64,000 nt of DNA from Brachypterus glaber (taxonomy: Eukaryota > Arthropoda > Insecta > Coleoptera > Kateretidae). The stretch is from the NCBI GenBank assembly GCA_958510825.1, contig OY294052.1:5229816-5293815 (forward strand). The letters are read 5' to 3'. The translations under genes and the position numbers were made by a program. This document shows positions 36,258 to 47,199 of this stretch, one piece after another (within the stretch, counting starts at the first letter, position 1; each line of letters begins with the position of its first letter). Below the pieces are notes generated by a model that made no database searches, had not been told where the DNA came from, and was given only the letters and a program-made list of their open reading frames with translations.

Positions 36258-36590
36258 ATCATTGAGCTAGAGTGGGGGAGAGTGCCATTCGACCAGGCTG
36301 CGCGTGGACAAACTGTGCCGACAAGGGAGCTTTGTTTAGGAAATTTGAGTTTGCGCAGTTACTTCGACTTTGGTTTTTAAACTAACCTAAAATTTGGTTC
36401 ACATGTGTTTTTCAAGAAATTAGAGTGGGGGAGCAGGAATTCTGTCTGACCGAGTGGCTATCTTTGTGTATTTCGAAGTGCGCAAGACCGTTAATACGGA
36501 ATTTTAGAGAGAGATAGATAGATGCGCGAATCAAAATCGGCACAAGAAATTTAAATGGCTCTGGCACTCTCCCCACTCTACCTCAATGAT
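36258..36590. repeat. TIR element with GAGAGTGCCA ends, 333 bp
   Basis: ATCATTGAGCTAGAGTGGGG pairs with the inverted CCCCACTCTACCTCAATGAT. AGAGTGCCA/TGGCACTCT continues the stem. It lies upstream of SAE1 and downstream of the next gene. Confidence 0.75.
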
Positions 36591-37010
36591 TTCTATAGGA
36601 TCTATAAATACGAGGGCAAGTTAAAAAGTATATATTTTATTTATTGAATAACGAAAATGAGCATTAACATAAAACGAGAACTAAACATTTAAATAATAAA
36701 CTATTACTAAATAAAATTAAACTAAAAATCCATTCAGGTACATAAAATTGCTTTTTTAAACTTATATTTTTTTACATATACAGTAACCGCCATTAAGTTT
36801 GCACCATATCGAAAAGTTTTTATTAATAGGTATTTTTTAAAATTTACATTTAGGAGAGCATAAGAATTAACCAAAAAAGACATTTAAAATTTGACATTTG
36901 TCACCTGTCATGTGGAGAAAATGCCAATTTAAATTTTTAAAGACTATTTTTAAAAAACTTTTCCATATGACTTTTTGGCGGTCACCGTATGTAAAATAAT
37001 GAGCCCACCC
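36591..37010. other. AT-rich region 3' of the 577-residue gene
   Basis: Holds several TTTATT/AATAAA strings (for example near 36640) that could serve as polyadenylation signals on the minus strand. No gene. Confidence 0.35.
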
Positions 37011-37140
37011 TGCTGAAAATTACAGGTCTGGGCGGGTATAAATGGTGCATAAACCGGACTTGAGCGGATGAAATTCACCCGCTCAAGTCCGGTCTATGAA
37101 ATATTTATACCCGCGCAGACCCGTCATTTTCAATAGGGCA
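37011..37140. repeat. GC-rich palindromic element beside a stop codon
   Basis: ACCGGACTTGAGCGG pairs with CCGCTCAAGTCCGGT, with outer arms GGTCTGGGCGGGTATAAAT and ATTTATACCCGCGCAGACC. It ends about 10 bp from the stop codon of the minus-strand gene, so it must lie in that gene's 3' UTR. Confidence 0.75.
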
Positions 37141-37150
37141 ATCTTATAAT

Positions 37151-40100
37151 CTAATTTTGCTTAATATAAAATAATCCTCCTGCCTCAGCTTTAAAAGTGT
37201 TTATCGCCATATCATAATTAAAAAATTTACAATAATGAAATGGGGCATTACGTTTGACGTCATAGTTCTTATAATATTTAAGAATGTTTAAGAATGTCTC
37301 GATATGAGCGCAATTAAAACTATCCATGTGCACAAAAGGCACTCTATTTTGATGTAAATGTTCTACAGTTTCTTCAATACTTTTAAGACAAGTTATATAA
37401 TGCTTGATTATATCATCCTGGTGAAATACTCTTGCTTTAACTATCTTTTCCAGAGATTCTGGACTCTCATTTTGCCTAGTTGGCTCTGATATCGGCAATA
37501 ATTCCTTTTTTACTTTTTCTAAAAAACATAAAAGAAAATTTAGAATATTTAAATGTATTTATGTGGGGATGTGTGTCTAGGGGGATCGATTTTTTCGTTT
37601 TTTTTTTTTATATCTTTTCGTATTTCGTGTATAATGGAAATATCTGGAGTCACATCACTATAGAAAACTTTTGAAAAAACATAGAACCATAGAAAACCTT
37701 TGAAAACCCATAGAACCATTGAAAACTTTTAAAAAACCATAGAAGCATAGATAAACCTTTCAGTCAAAGGTGGATTTGCACTATCATGCCTTTCATGAAT
37801 AGTCATTAATAGTGTTTTGCCCTAAATAAATAAACGATTGGAAACCATTGCTTCATATACGAATAGTTTTCAATGGATGCTCGAATGGATCTTTTTAAGC
37901 AGAGTAGGTACATTTCCAGAGTTTTTGAAAATTAAAAAAATACCTACCCTGAATTACTTTAAGCTCCTCAACCGGACTTTCTTTATTAAGTTTATTTTGG
38001 GATTTGCTTTGTAATACATTTAACAAAAATTGAACTTGCATCATGCTTTGATCTTTATTTGCAACTGGAGGAGCTGCTACAGCCTTTTTTACTGATTCTT
38101 GCTTATTTTCAACTTGCACTTCAGATATGGTATTGTTGTTTAAAGAAACATGGAACTTTTTGCTAAGAGCATCGACTTCTAAAACAAAACAAAAAATACG
38201 TAGCTATTTTTCTATCTTTTTATTATTTCGGTAGATTCATATTGAAAAAAATTGACTCAAATTATCAGAAGAAACTATTTTTGCTTATCTCAACATGAGA
38301 GAGAACTCTTTAGTTATTTCCGTATAAATAATATATATGTAACTATATAACTAATTAACAGACAAGCTAACTTTCCCTCATAAAGGGGGTTAGGTTTAAA
38401 TTGACCTAATTTTCACTTAAAACCCTAAGTTCGTAGCTTAAGAAATAATAGTAGGTGTTTTTAATAACAGGAATAAAAGGTTAAATCTTTGAATTAAAAA
38501 AAAATATCCTTACGTTGATTTTCTTTATTATCCACTACGTTATCACACATCTTCTCCAATTGGTCAAAATCTTTTTTTATTTCGGCATAGTTATCCAGAT
38601 CTTCTTTAAAAATATTAATATTATATTTAGAAACATTACCTTCTTGTTCTTGGCTTTTAGCATTATCACGTAAATTTGAAATCAACTCTTGCATTTTCGA
38701 GTTGTCAGCTGTCGTTCTAAACCAGAGTTTATTTAAAAAATCCACTCCCTCCTTAAATTCGTCATACAATTGATAGCGGTTTTTTACATCGACTGATTCT
38801 CTATCAAATACTTGTAATATTTTTCGAATATTCTGAATTAGAAGTATAGTAGGCTTATAATCTGGAAATAGACCTGAAATTATAGTATTTTGTATTTTTT
38901 TTTTAGTTTGAGAGTAAAAATATTTAGGCCCACCTAAAAAGATGGATATTTTATGAGTATAAGTAATAAAATAATATTTATAAATATTACCATTGCCAAA
39001 ATATGTATATTAATATTTATTTATATGAATAAATTTGTCTCTAGATGTTCTTTTATTAAAATTCGGTACTAACAATAAGTATAACAGGTAGAAATTATCT
39101 AGTTGGCCACGCCTCCTCTGAAAGTTAGATTTAAACGTACTTTTTAACGTATTTCTAACTTAAAAATCTAACGATAGATTTTGGTTAGATTAACGTTTGT
39201 AACTGAAGTTGGATTCTAAAGTTAAAAAGCGGAATATTTGTACATATTTTATAACGTACTTTTATACAGTTTTCTAACAATAGAGAAATATTATTCTAAA
39301 GTTAAATTTCCACTAGGGTTACCTTTAGGAGTTAGTTTCTGAATCGCCATTTCCATGCTTTTGGTAAATAAATTCGATTTAATTAAGCTCTCTCTATCTC
39401 TAAAGACTTTTTCCAGAGCCTGCTCTGACTTGTTGCGATGGGGAAAATCAAGAATTCCAATTATATGCTCCCAATGGGCAACATATTTTTCTCCATCCAA
39501 TTTGAATTTGATCATTTTAGTTTTAAATACATTTTGAAAAGTTAGCTGAATGTCGTTTATATCATAAAGCAAAACTATATGGGATCCAAATTCTTCGGAA
39601 TAAAAATTAATTGAGCATTTATTATTTTGGAAATCGTTACTCTAAAATTGATTATGATTATAATAAAAATTATATTCATTTATGTTCTACCTAGCTATTA
39701 TTTATCTAAAATACCTTGAACACGGTATACAGTGTTTATAGATATATCCATAAACAAATCCATAATACCCTAGGGCATTATGATCCCTAATGCCCACTTT
39801 TAATGCCCTCTTAGTAATAATGATCAAATATTGATATATCTTTTGTTAAACTTTTAGTGACGTTAATGATATGAGGTCATACTTACAATACGTAACGCAT
39901 TTAGTAGAGAGAGGGCCCTATCTAGCGTTACGATACGTTAGGGGGGAGGGTGGACTTTTGTAGCGTTACGTAACGCGTTTAATTATTTTTAAAGAAATAA
40001 AAACGGTTTTCTTTTAACTCAAAGTTTTTTTTAGCCTTACGTATTTATAGAAGGTGGTTAGACTCGTAACGAAGCGTTACATGGCGCCAAAGTAGTAAAG

Positions 40101-42529
40101 TATTTTGTATATTTACTATCAAATTTATTAAAAATTAAATAATACTGTAGGACATAAAATCTTGTATATACCACGAGCGTTACTTGATGACAATGCCTTG
40201 GACATCGGGCAACATCCATCCCTCGGGCCATCGGGTACGATCCACGTCATACCCTCCAGGGCATTATCATCATCATAACGCCCTTGTTTATAAATCGCTA
40301 TTAAAAATTACCTCTGTAAGATATCCTATAATGTGCTCATAGTAATCTGTCTTAGGGGAAACTATTGCTATTACTGTTAGTGTAAGCAAGTGAATTGTAG
40401 ACAAAAGGGCTTTTACAATTTCACCTAAAATTTTTCCAAATACCGACTCGGTCCCCAAGTATGGTACAGGTGTATACATAAATGCAGCTATGGGTTGGAA
40501 CAAATCCGAATGGAGCTAAAGTAACAGTTATAAATAATCACTAAAGAGCTTGACATAAAATGTTATACAGTATTTAAAAAAAAATCAATTAGACAAGCGG
40601 TCCACTCGACAGTGAAGTAACTGTTGCCACTTATATTACCTTCGTCTAATGGAGATTTCTCCCGTTAGATTAGACAGGGACAAAAGTTCTACCCAAAAAG
40701 GATAGAATACATACATACACTCCCACTTCCACCCAACCAAACAAATTCTGTATTTGTTCTTTGTTGAACAAATACAATATTTACTTGGCCGGGCGAAAAG
40801 TGTAACTATATTAAAGAAATTACTGGCGCCATCTAAATTTTAGTAGAATTATCTTATTCTACAGATTCACATTAGCTATGTTCGTTCGTGCCGCTCACTG
40901 CTACACTTTCCGGCCAACCAAATAAATACTGTATTTGTTGTATGAAAAACAAATACAGTATTTATTTGGTTGGCTGGAAAGTGTAGCACAAATGAGATAG
41001 AGATAGGGTAGACGTCTTTTGTTTCATAATTCTAGTTGTAGAGAGCTCCATTGAAAATTTAACGTACTATACAGTATACATTTTTAAGCTATTATATTTT
41101 TATAACATAATGTTAATGTAAATATTTTAAACTATGCGTCCTCGGTTTTTCTTTTTTAATTTAAAACAAAAAGTAATTTAAAATATAACGTATATTTTAT
41201 TTATTTACAAAGTAAAAGAGGAATGGCCTATGTTCTCATTTTCTGAGCCTCCTTTCAACAAATTTTACGGCCACCAAACAAAAAGTCAGCAGTAATTTTT
41301 TATATGCTGCTGTTGTTTGGACCCACGATTACGATATATTTCTAAAGAAAGATTCACGTTAAAAAAATCCCGAGTCTGCATAATTTTTCGCCTAAAATCG
41401 CGTAAGTAAATAACTATTTACCCATTTTACACAAAACAGTAGCAAATGAGTATGTCTCTTGATATTTATGTCATCTTCATACACTCTAAGATCTTTTATG
41501 GACATAAATACTTTTCTATGATGTGGAACCAGCTTTAAAATATCTTCTCTCAATGCTGTAAATGCTGAAGGAGCCATGAGCACTTCAAATTCTTCCCTTA
41601 AACCTATAATGTTTTACGTAAATAAAATTCAAGAATTGATTGAATACCTCAATGATTAAATACTATTGGATTGAAGGCCTATCCAGAAGCTTGCATAAGA
41701 ACATAAAACATAAGAATGAGATGCCGTGATTGGCTTACAAGATACATGGCGGCACATCATACCAATCACGGCATCTCATTGTTATGTACTATTTTGTTAT
41801 GTAAGCCTGTGGATATGCCCTTGCTTATGTATTTATGTACATAATACGTATAGTCCCGGGATTCCGGGACCATAATTTTCCGGGACTGAAGCACTTTTTT
41901 ATCCCCATACCTAAGACCGCTGTCAGAAAATTTCAAATTTTACCTCTCGTCGGGTGTTTCTTGTTAAAATAAAAATTATTATAAATGATAATCTGTTTAT
42001 TTATATTGAATTTAAATATAAATTTACAAAAAAAAATAGATGCCGCCATCTATAATTATAATCAATGGTTTGGTAAGGTTTACTACATTTTGCTCATTGG
42101 TATTTAGTTAATAGGTCACAGCAGAAAAAAAATGGTAATAAATATATTTATAACCCTACAAAACTCGGAAAATTGAGAAGGGTGAGAAGTTTTTGTGGTA
42201 AAAAAAAGAAAACAAATGAAAAATTGAGAAAAAGACTTGATTTAAGTATGTGTCCAAAACGATACGTATGTCCTGCTGTTGTATTATTTTGGTAAATTTT
42301 GTACCCAGTCCAAACGTGTACCACCTTCCCCTATTCGGTTCAACAAGATTCGCGGAGGTGCTTATGTGTTTTGCTAAAACTGGAGAGTTATTTAACAGTT
42401 TAGGGCTTGCATAGATTAATAAACTTAATTTTGACATGAAAAACAATGGATAAACTTACATGTTGGATCAAAACAGTTTTTAGGTTCTTTTCCATGTTTG
42501 CAGAAATGGGATGGAACTCTTGTTGTCAT
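37151..42529 (-). CDS. Unrecognised 577-residue protein, seven exons
   Basis: I do not recognise this family. Exons (minus strand): 42460-42529, 41422-41603, 40312-40515, 39323-39641, 38514-38873, 37948-38178 and 37151-37518. All have GT-AG junctions and matching phases (1, 0, 0, 1, 1, 1) and sum to 1734 nt. That is strong evidence for one real, intact gene. The start is the ATG at 42529. The N-terminus has a Cys/His cluster (HFCKHGKEPKNCFDPTC) that could bind a metal. A hydrophobic stretch lies at about residues 117-137 (KALLSTIHLLTLTVIAIVS). Residues about 300-400 are charged and probably coiled coil (NYAEIKKDFDQLEKMCDN). Residues about 400-480 are polar and low in order, and the C-terminus is rich in aromatic residues. 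No enzyme motif is seen. Introns carry MITEs. Confidence 0.8.
37655..37762. repeat. Short tandem repeat in intron 6
   Basis: About four units of CATAGAACCATAGAAAAC type, around 28-32 bp each. Confidence 0.55.
38923..39318 (-). repeat. AACGTTAGA-family element filling intron 4
   Basis: On the minus strand it starts CCCTAGTGGAAATTTAAC only 4 bp after the exon 4 boundary, so the intron begins GTAA and then the element. It continues through GGCGTGGCCAACTAG to CTAAATATTTTT near 38923. It accounts for about 396 of the intron's 449 bp. Related to 24413-24633 and 53186-54016. Confidence 0.75.
39893..40090. repeat. Diverged ACGTAACGC-rich repeat in intron 3
   Basis: Several GTTACG/CGTAAC motifs (AATACGTAACGCATTT, AGCGTTACGTAACGCG) and a GGGGGGAGGGTGGAC stretch match the inner part of the 62509-63571 and 1508-1577 termini. 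Confidence 0.5.
40648..41052 (+). repeat. AATGGAG-family element, copy 3 (intron 2)
   Basis: Complete 405-bp copy, in the same orientation as 1-327, inside intron 2 of the 577-residue gene. Confidence 0.85.
41676..41820. repeat. Hairpin MITE in intron 1
   Basis: ATGAGATGCCGTGATTGG pairs perfectly with CCAATCACGGCATCTCAT. Outer arms GGCCTATCCA and TGGATATGCCC also pair. 145 bp. Confidence 0.75.
42264..42404 (-). other. Coding-like open stretch in intron 1
   Basis: About 47 codons without stop on the minus strand (HISTSANLVEPNRGRWYTF and further), preceded by a possible acceptor TTTTAG and less AT-rich than its surroundings. Joining it to exon 1 would keep a frame, but no good donor was found before the frame closes. 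Possibly a transposon remnant. Confidence 0.25.
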
Positions 42530-43873
42530 TGTGTATGATAAAATTCACTATGTAACTTTTAATGCAAACCATTTAAATCAAAAACTTTTACTTATTTCAA
42601 CAAATAACTAAATAATAATAACCACAAAAAATACAAACACGGCCTTTCGTACAAATACGTTCACGTGCTGCATAAACAAAAGAATAATGAGTGGGAAATT
42701 CAAAATTAAGTTCAGTAATAGTTAGGCAACATATTATACACGTTTTCCTAAGGGATTTCCAAAATACTTATACCTCGAGGCAGGCCTGTCTCCCCGTCAC
42801 ACCGGGGTGACGCAAGGGATTTTTTGGGGGGGACTATAGACAAAGACATTAAGGAATTTCTGAACTTTTTAGCCTAGATAAATTTTGATAACTAAGATCC
42901 TCGCCTCGAAAAAAAAATCTCTTTAAAAATTTCCTCCAGCGGTATAATATTATAGTATTTTTTTTTGGTTGTTGGTTAAAAATGTGAAATCAAATAGACA
43001 ATTAAATAACTTAAATAGATTTATTTAAAATAAAGGATTGGTATCTTAACATAAAATATCACAATTCATGCACTATTATAGTGATATTATCACGAAATGT
43101 ATATAAGCAACTTTTAATTAACCTATGCAATCAAGATCAATTTTTCAATATAATATATATTTAGTCTGACCCGTAGCTAGAAAAAAATCCAGGGGGTGCT
43201 GAGCACCCCCTAATAGAAAATTTTTATAATATTTTCAGACAGAAAATTTTTATAATATTTTCAGTGGTGCTCCGATAATAAAAAAACATAAAAATGCACT
43301 TATAAGTTAACCATAGTTAGATTTTTATTTTTTTCTTGTATTTATTAAAAAACCATTAGGTTTTGGTTTATTATGAAAACAAAAAAGTATTTATCTTTTT
43401 ATAAAATAAAAATATTATAGTATAAAACCAATAAAACATGCAGTGACTAACAGCTAACTCTTACGTTGCTGTATAGAGATCACTAAGAGGAATTAGAGCC
43501 AGGAGCGGATTTAATATATTTTAAGGGGGGGCATCCATAAGGAAAAAAATGCGCATTCACCAAAAATATAATTTTGAAGGTATTTCTATGCTAATATATC
43601 TCGCTGGGGGGGGGGGGGACATGGCCCCCATTAATTACGCGAACCACACTTGAATTGATATGATCTACGCGTTTTAACACGCTTTCACAAATAAGTCACT
43701 GCACGTTTTATTGTATACTGACTATAAACACATCTAAAATTGAATATTCCCGAAAAATATATTTACTTGTTTTGCAGAATCAATAAAAAATTAATTTATA
43801 AAATATTTAAAAACATTTTTTTTGTTTCCTGTAAAATTTACTCTTTGTGACTTATGTTGCTTCCACAATTATT
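42530..43873. other. Intergenic with repeat edges
   Basis: Between two minus-strand genes. G-runs at 42826-42834 and 43606-43619, and a CCAGGGGGTGCTGAGCACCCCCT palindrome core (AGGGGGTGCTGAGCACCCCC) near 43190-43212. No gene. Confidence 0.4.
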
Positions 43874-43946
43874 ATTGAATTACTTATTATCACAAAATTA
43901 GAAAGAGTCTTCTTTCTAATTTTGTGCTTATTATAAGTAATTCAAT
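43874..43946. repeat. 73-bp perfect-arm hairpin
   Basis: ATTGAATTACTTATTAT and CACAAAATTAGAAAGA pair with their complements around a short GTCTTC-like loop. Confidence 0.7.
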
Positions 43947-44058
43947 TTTTATAAAATAATACTGAAGTTTAATTGTAAATTACCCATTTTTCTTTATAGG
44001 GCTGAAGGACTCCGGTCGATGGCCAATTGTAGGAACAATAAAAAACATTTATTTTTAT

Positions 44059-44147
44059 TTTTAAGAGCGATTAAATATCATCTCGCTATTTAAGAGCGAT
44101 TAAATAGCATCTCGCTATTTAAGAGCGATTAAATAGCATCTCGCTAT
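44059..44147. repeat. 29-bp tandem repeat, three copies
   Basis: AAGAGCGATTAAATAGCATC followed by TCGCTATTT, repeated three times without spacers; copy 1 has one base changed. Confidence 0.85.
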
Positions 44148-44159
44148 TTAGATAAGTGA

Positions 44160-44430
44160 CTTATTATGCCGATAGCTCAAAATTACCAAAAATGCTTGTT
44201 ATCTACATTTTTTTCAGGAAATAATCTTAAAATACACCCCTTCACCTAATGATTTAAACCACCTAAACTACAAGCAGCTGTATTTTTGGTAATTTTGCTT
44301 TTAAGCAAATGTTTTTAACTTAATAATTCATTATAAAAAGGTCGAGACCGCAGGTCAAACATTTTCTAAGCAAAATTAACAAAAGCACAGCTACTTGCAG
44401 TTTAGCCGGTTAAATCATTTGGTCTCAGGA
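44160..44430. repeat. Foldback repeat
   Basis: AATGATTTAAACCACCTAAA and ACAAGCAGCTGTATTTTT pair with AAAAGCACAGCTACTTGC and the TTTAGCCGGTTAAATCATT stretch. A further AAAATTACCAAAAATGC copy lies at 44179. Confidence 0.6.
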
Positions 44431-44509
44431 TATAACCTATGAAAATTCCCAAAAATATTTCGCATTCGCAGTTGCTATGACATAACCAATTGGACTTTTT
44501 ATTATTATT

Positions 44510-46235
44510 ATTTTTTAATGCATAAATAAAAACTACACCAGTAAACGCAGCAAAACAATAATACTATACTACCCCTGAGTTGGAGAAAAATGGACCCGTT
44601 CGAGGTCGAGGCAGACCGTTATTTCAAGTCAAAACAAAATACTATAAAATATTCTTAGTAGGATAACATAAAATATTTTTACTATAATACTAATAATATA
44701 ATTGGACAGAAAGAAACACATGATCAAAAATACTGTTAAATCATTAGTTAATAAACATGTGAAAAACTAATCAATGAAAAGCTTAAAGGTTATTATTTTA
44801 TAATCTGCTTTGGTGGTTTTCAGGAACATATGCAATATTAATTTTTCCACTTGTTCTTTTACTCTTTCCTTTATATACTTTATTATCCATCTTCCTTTTA
44901 CCTGCAAAATGCTCCTCTATTTCGTGAAGAGTTTTACCTTCTGTTTCAGGCAACACAAAATACATCACTACGGCTCCAATCAAGGCTATACAACCGTACA
45001 ACCAGAATGTACCAGGAATAGTCAATTGATACACCATTTTTAAAAATGTTTTATTTGACACAAAACTTAAAAGATAACTTACCCCACCAGAAAACCCAGA
45101 AGCTGAGGCTCTAATTTCATTTGGATATACCTCACCCACTAGCATCCAAGGTAATAGTCTTATACCAATATAATTAAAAAATGCTCCACTTATTAAAAAT
45201 GTCATAGGTATCCAGGTTTGAGCTTCTAGAAATTCCTTGGTGGAGCTGTTAACATTTGAGGTGATGTTAGCTAAGTTTGAGGATGAGGGTATCAGGTCTC
45301 CTTCCATATAATGTACATCTATAAGATATGCATATATACCTGCCATCAAGAAACAAGTACCACAGCCAACTAGAGAAACAAAGTTCATTATCCTTTTTCC
45401 AACGCGATTTATTAAAATAACGCTGATTATACATCCTGATAACTGAGATACACCAAGGAATATTGTTGCATAATATTTGTCTATAGGAGACTTTAATGTT
45501 GCGAATATTTTGACAGCATACACTTGTAAGGTGGACATTCCTGAGAAATGGCCTAGGAAGAACGCAAAGCTAATTATAGCAAAAGGCCAGAGGAAGGTTT
45601 TCTTCATGTATTGTTTCATAATTTCTATTTTACTCAATTTTTCATCGTTTCCTTTCTTCAGGACGTTATTATTATCCTTAAGTTGCACCATTTCGTTACC
45701 TTTTTCTTGCACGGTTTTACCCAAATGTGTGCATAAATCAGAATATTCTTCTTGAACCTCGTCAAATTTTCGCCATCCTCTTAGCCACGCTAACGCTTGT
45801 TGAGCTTCTTTATGTCGGTTCTTAGCAGTTAACCAATGAGGACTCTCAGGTACAAAGAAACATAGCAAAAAGGATATGACAGGGACAGCACAGCTTAAAA
45901 CGGCAACTGTTTTCCAGTGAAAGAAGGTGCCCAGTAAAAACTGGATTAGAGTTCCTGATATCACAGCCACGCCGCTGGTCGAAGCTAAAATACCTCTTAA
46001 TTTTGGTGTGGTTATTTCTGCTACGTATGTTAACGTCTGAAAGTATTAATTATTAATTAATATTATATACTAATTATCATTTATGGTATTTTTCTAATAG
46101 AAATCTAGAAGAGAACAAACACTAAGTGCACTAAATACTTAAAAGAAAACATGCAATATGGTTCATAAAAACAGGTGCCAGATAGGATAGAGAAATAGGA
46201 ACAAAGAAAACATTTAAGCTAATATGAAAACTAAC
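44510..46235. repeat. Segmental duplication, copy 1 (with terminal exon)
   Basis: Flanks of the terminal exon here match those of 47200-48895 on both sides. The 3' side shares ACTACCCCTGAGTT and CTATAAAATATTCTTAGTAG. The intron side shares ATAGGATAGAGAAATAGGA. The duplicated block therefore extends beyond the exon. Confidence 0.75.
44798..46036 (-). CDS. Tret1-like transporter terminal exon, copy C
   Basis: A 1239-nt exon (412 codons plus stop) coding for transmembrane segments about 5-12 of a major-facilitator sugar transporter. It follows a TTTCAG acceptor at 46037 and starts in phase 0 with LTYVAEITTPKLRG, the segment after TM4. Family motifs are PESPHWL after TM6, AWLRGW, and LPETEGKTLHEIEEHFAGK at the end. 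It is more than 90 percent like copy B by eye and clearly diverged from copy A. No start codon or 5' exons lie between it and copy B, so it would need the exons at 54513-57934 to make a 557-residue protein, or it is orphaned. The frame is fully intact, which argues for recent selection or recent origin. Confidence 0.85.
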   Translation of the reverse strand, partial: TLTYVAEITTPKLRGILASTSGVAVISGTLIQFLLGTFFHWKTVAVLSCAVPVISFLLCFFVPESPHWLTAKNRHKEAQQALAWLRGWRKFDEVQEEYSDLCTHLGKTVQEKGNEMVQLKDNNNVLKKGNDEKLSKIEIMKQYMKKTFLWPFAIISFAFFLGHFSGMSTLQVYAVKIFATLKSPIDKYYATIFLGVSQLSGCIISVILINRVGKRIMNFVSLVGCGTCFLMAGIYAYLIDVHYMEGDLIPSSSNLANITSNVNSSTKEFLEAQTWIPMTFLISGAFFNYIGIRLLPWMLVGEVYPNEIRASASGFSGGVSYLLSFVSNKTFLKMVYQLTIPGTFWLYGCIALIGAVVMYFVLPETEGKTLHEIEEHFAGKRKMDNKVYKGKSKRTSGKINIAYVPENHQSRL

Positions 46236-46846
46236 ATTAACATTCAACACCTTAAAAAGAATAATAAAAAATAGATTTAAAAACGCTTTATAATGTGCTT
46301 CCTTGTCCCATACACCCCTGTGCCCCTAGTTGTTTTAAATATATACTAAACAATTATTTGGGTTATGTTATTTACGTGTTCCAAATTTCAATGTGGAAAA
46401 AGAATAAATTATCTGTGCAGTGCTTTTGGTTATTAGTTACTAATATTACTTTTTCTAGTACACATAAAAAATAGACGATTAATTTAAAAAGATTTATTTA
46501 AAATAAAAGATATCTTAACTTAATAACATAAAATATCACAATTAATGCACTATATCACCAAGTAACTATAAACAAATATTAATTAACATGTTCCATATGT
46601 TAAGATAAAGTTTTATTTACGTTTTACTGAGTATTAAGCACACATTTAGGTATAATGGTTCACAGTACAATACAATTGTTTTCAAAGATATTATGGAACC
46701 CGTTTTTCCATTTTGACAATACTTTTTTCTTTTGCCATGTAAATCTATTAAATTTATTGCCATGTTAATATCAGTGTAATCATTTTTAATTTTTTTTTAA
46801 GCTTTGGGCTGTATAACGTTACGTTCTGAACGTAGATAAAATGGTA
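46236..46846. other. AT-rich sequence between terminal exons
   Basis: No exon resembling the transporter 5' exons was found here. Confidence 0.45.
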
Positions 46847-47062
46847 TATAGTCAAATTAATGTCGCAAGCAAGTTGCAAAACAACTTTACACTAGGATAT
46901 TTCAAGAACGCTTTGACCCAGAGACTTGAAATTTGGAACAAGGATTTTCTAAGTAATAGAGAAAATGTGTTTTATATTTAAAGTCTCTATGTCAAAGTGT
47001 TCTTGGAATATCGTAGTGTAAAGTTGTTTTGCAACTTGCTTGCGACTCTAATTTGACTATAT
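46847..47062. repeat. Palindromic MITE, 216 bp
   Basis: ATATAGTCAAATTA and inner GCAAGTTGCAAAACAACTTT pair with the complement on the right. ATTTCAAGAACGCTTTGAC also pairs. A related element is at 19185-19312. Confidence 0.8.
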
Positions 47063-47199
47063 GAAATTGTTATGCGACTGGCTTTTAGTGCACTGGAATG
47101 ATTTTTCCAAAAACTTTCATTCTTGTGCACTAAAAGCTTAAGTCTGTTCTATTTTCGAAGACTCGTGTGTTATTTGAATGAATATATTTTTAACGTTTA

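Noticed and set aside
44059..44147. 29-bp repeats resembling a tiny CRISPR array
   Set aside because: The copies are directly adjacent with no unique spacers, and the genome is eukaryotic.
45477..45755. Plus-strand frames opposite the transporter exons (also 44810, 47489, 48153, 52173)
   Set aside because: Shadows of the coding exons on the other strand; they repeat in each copy for that reason.
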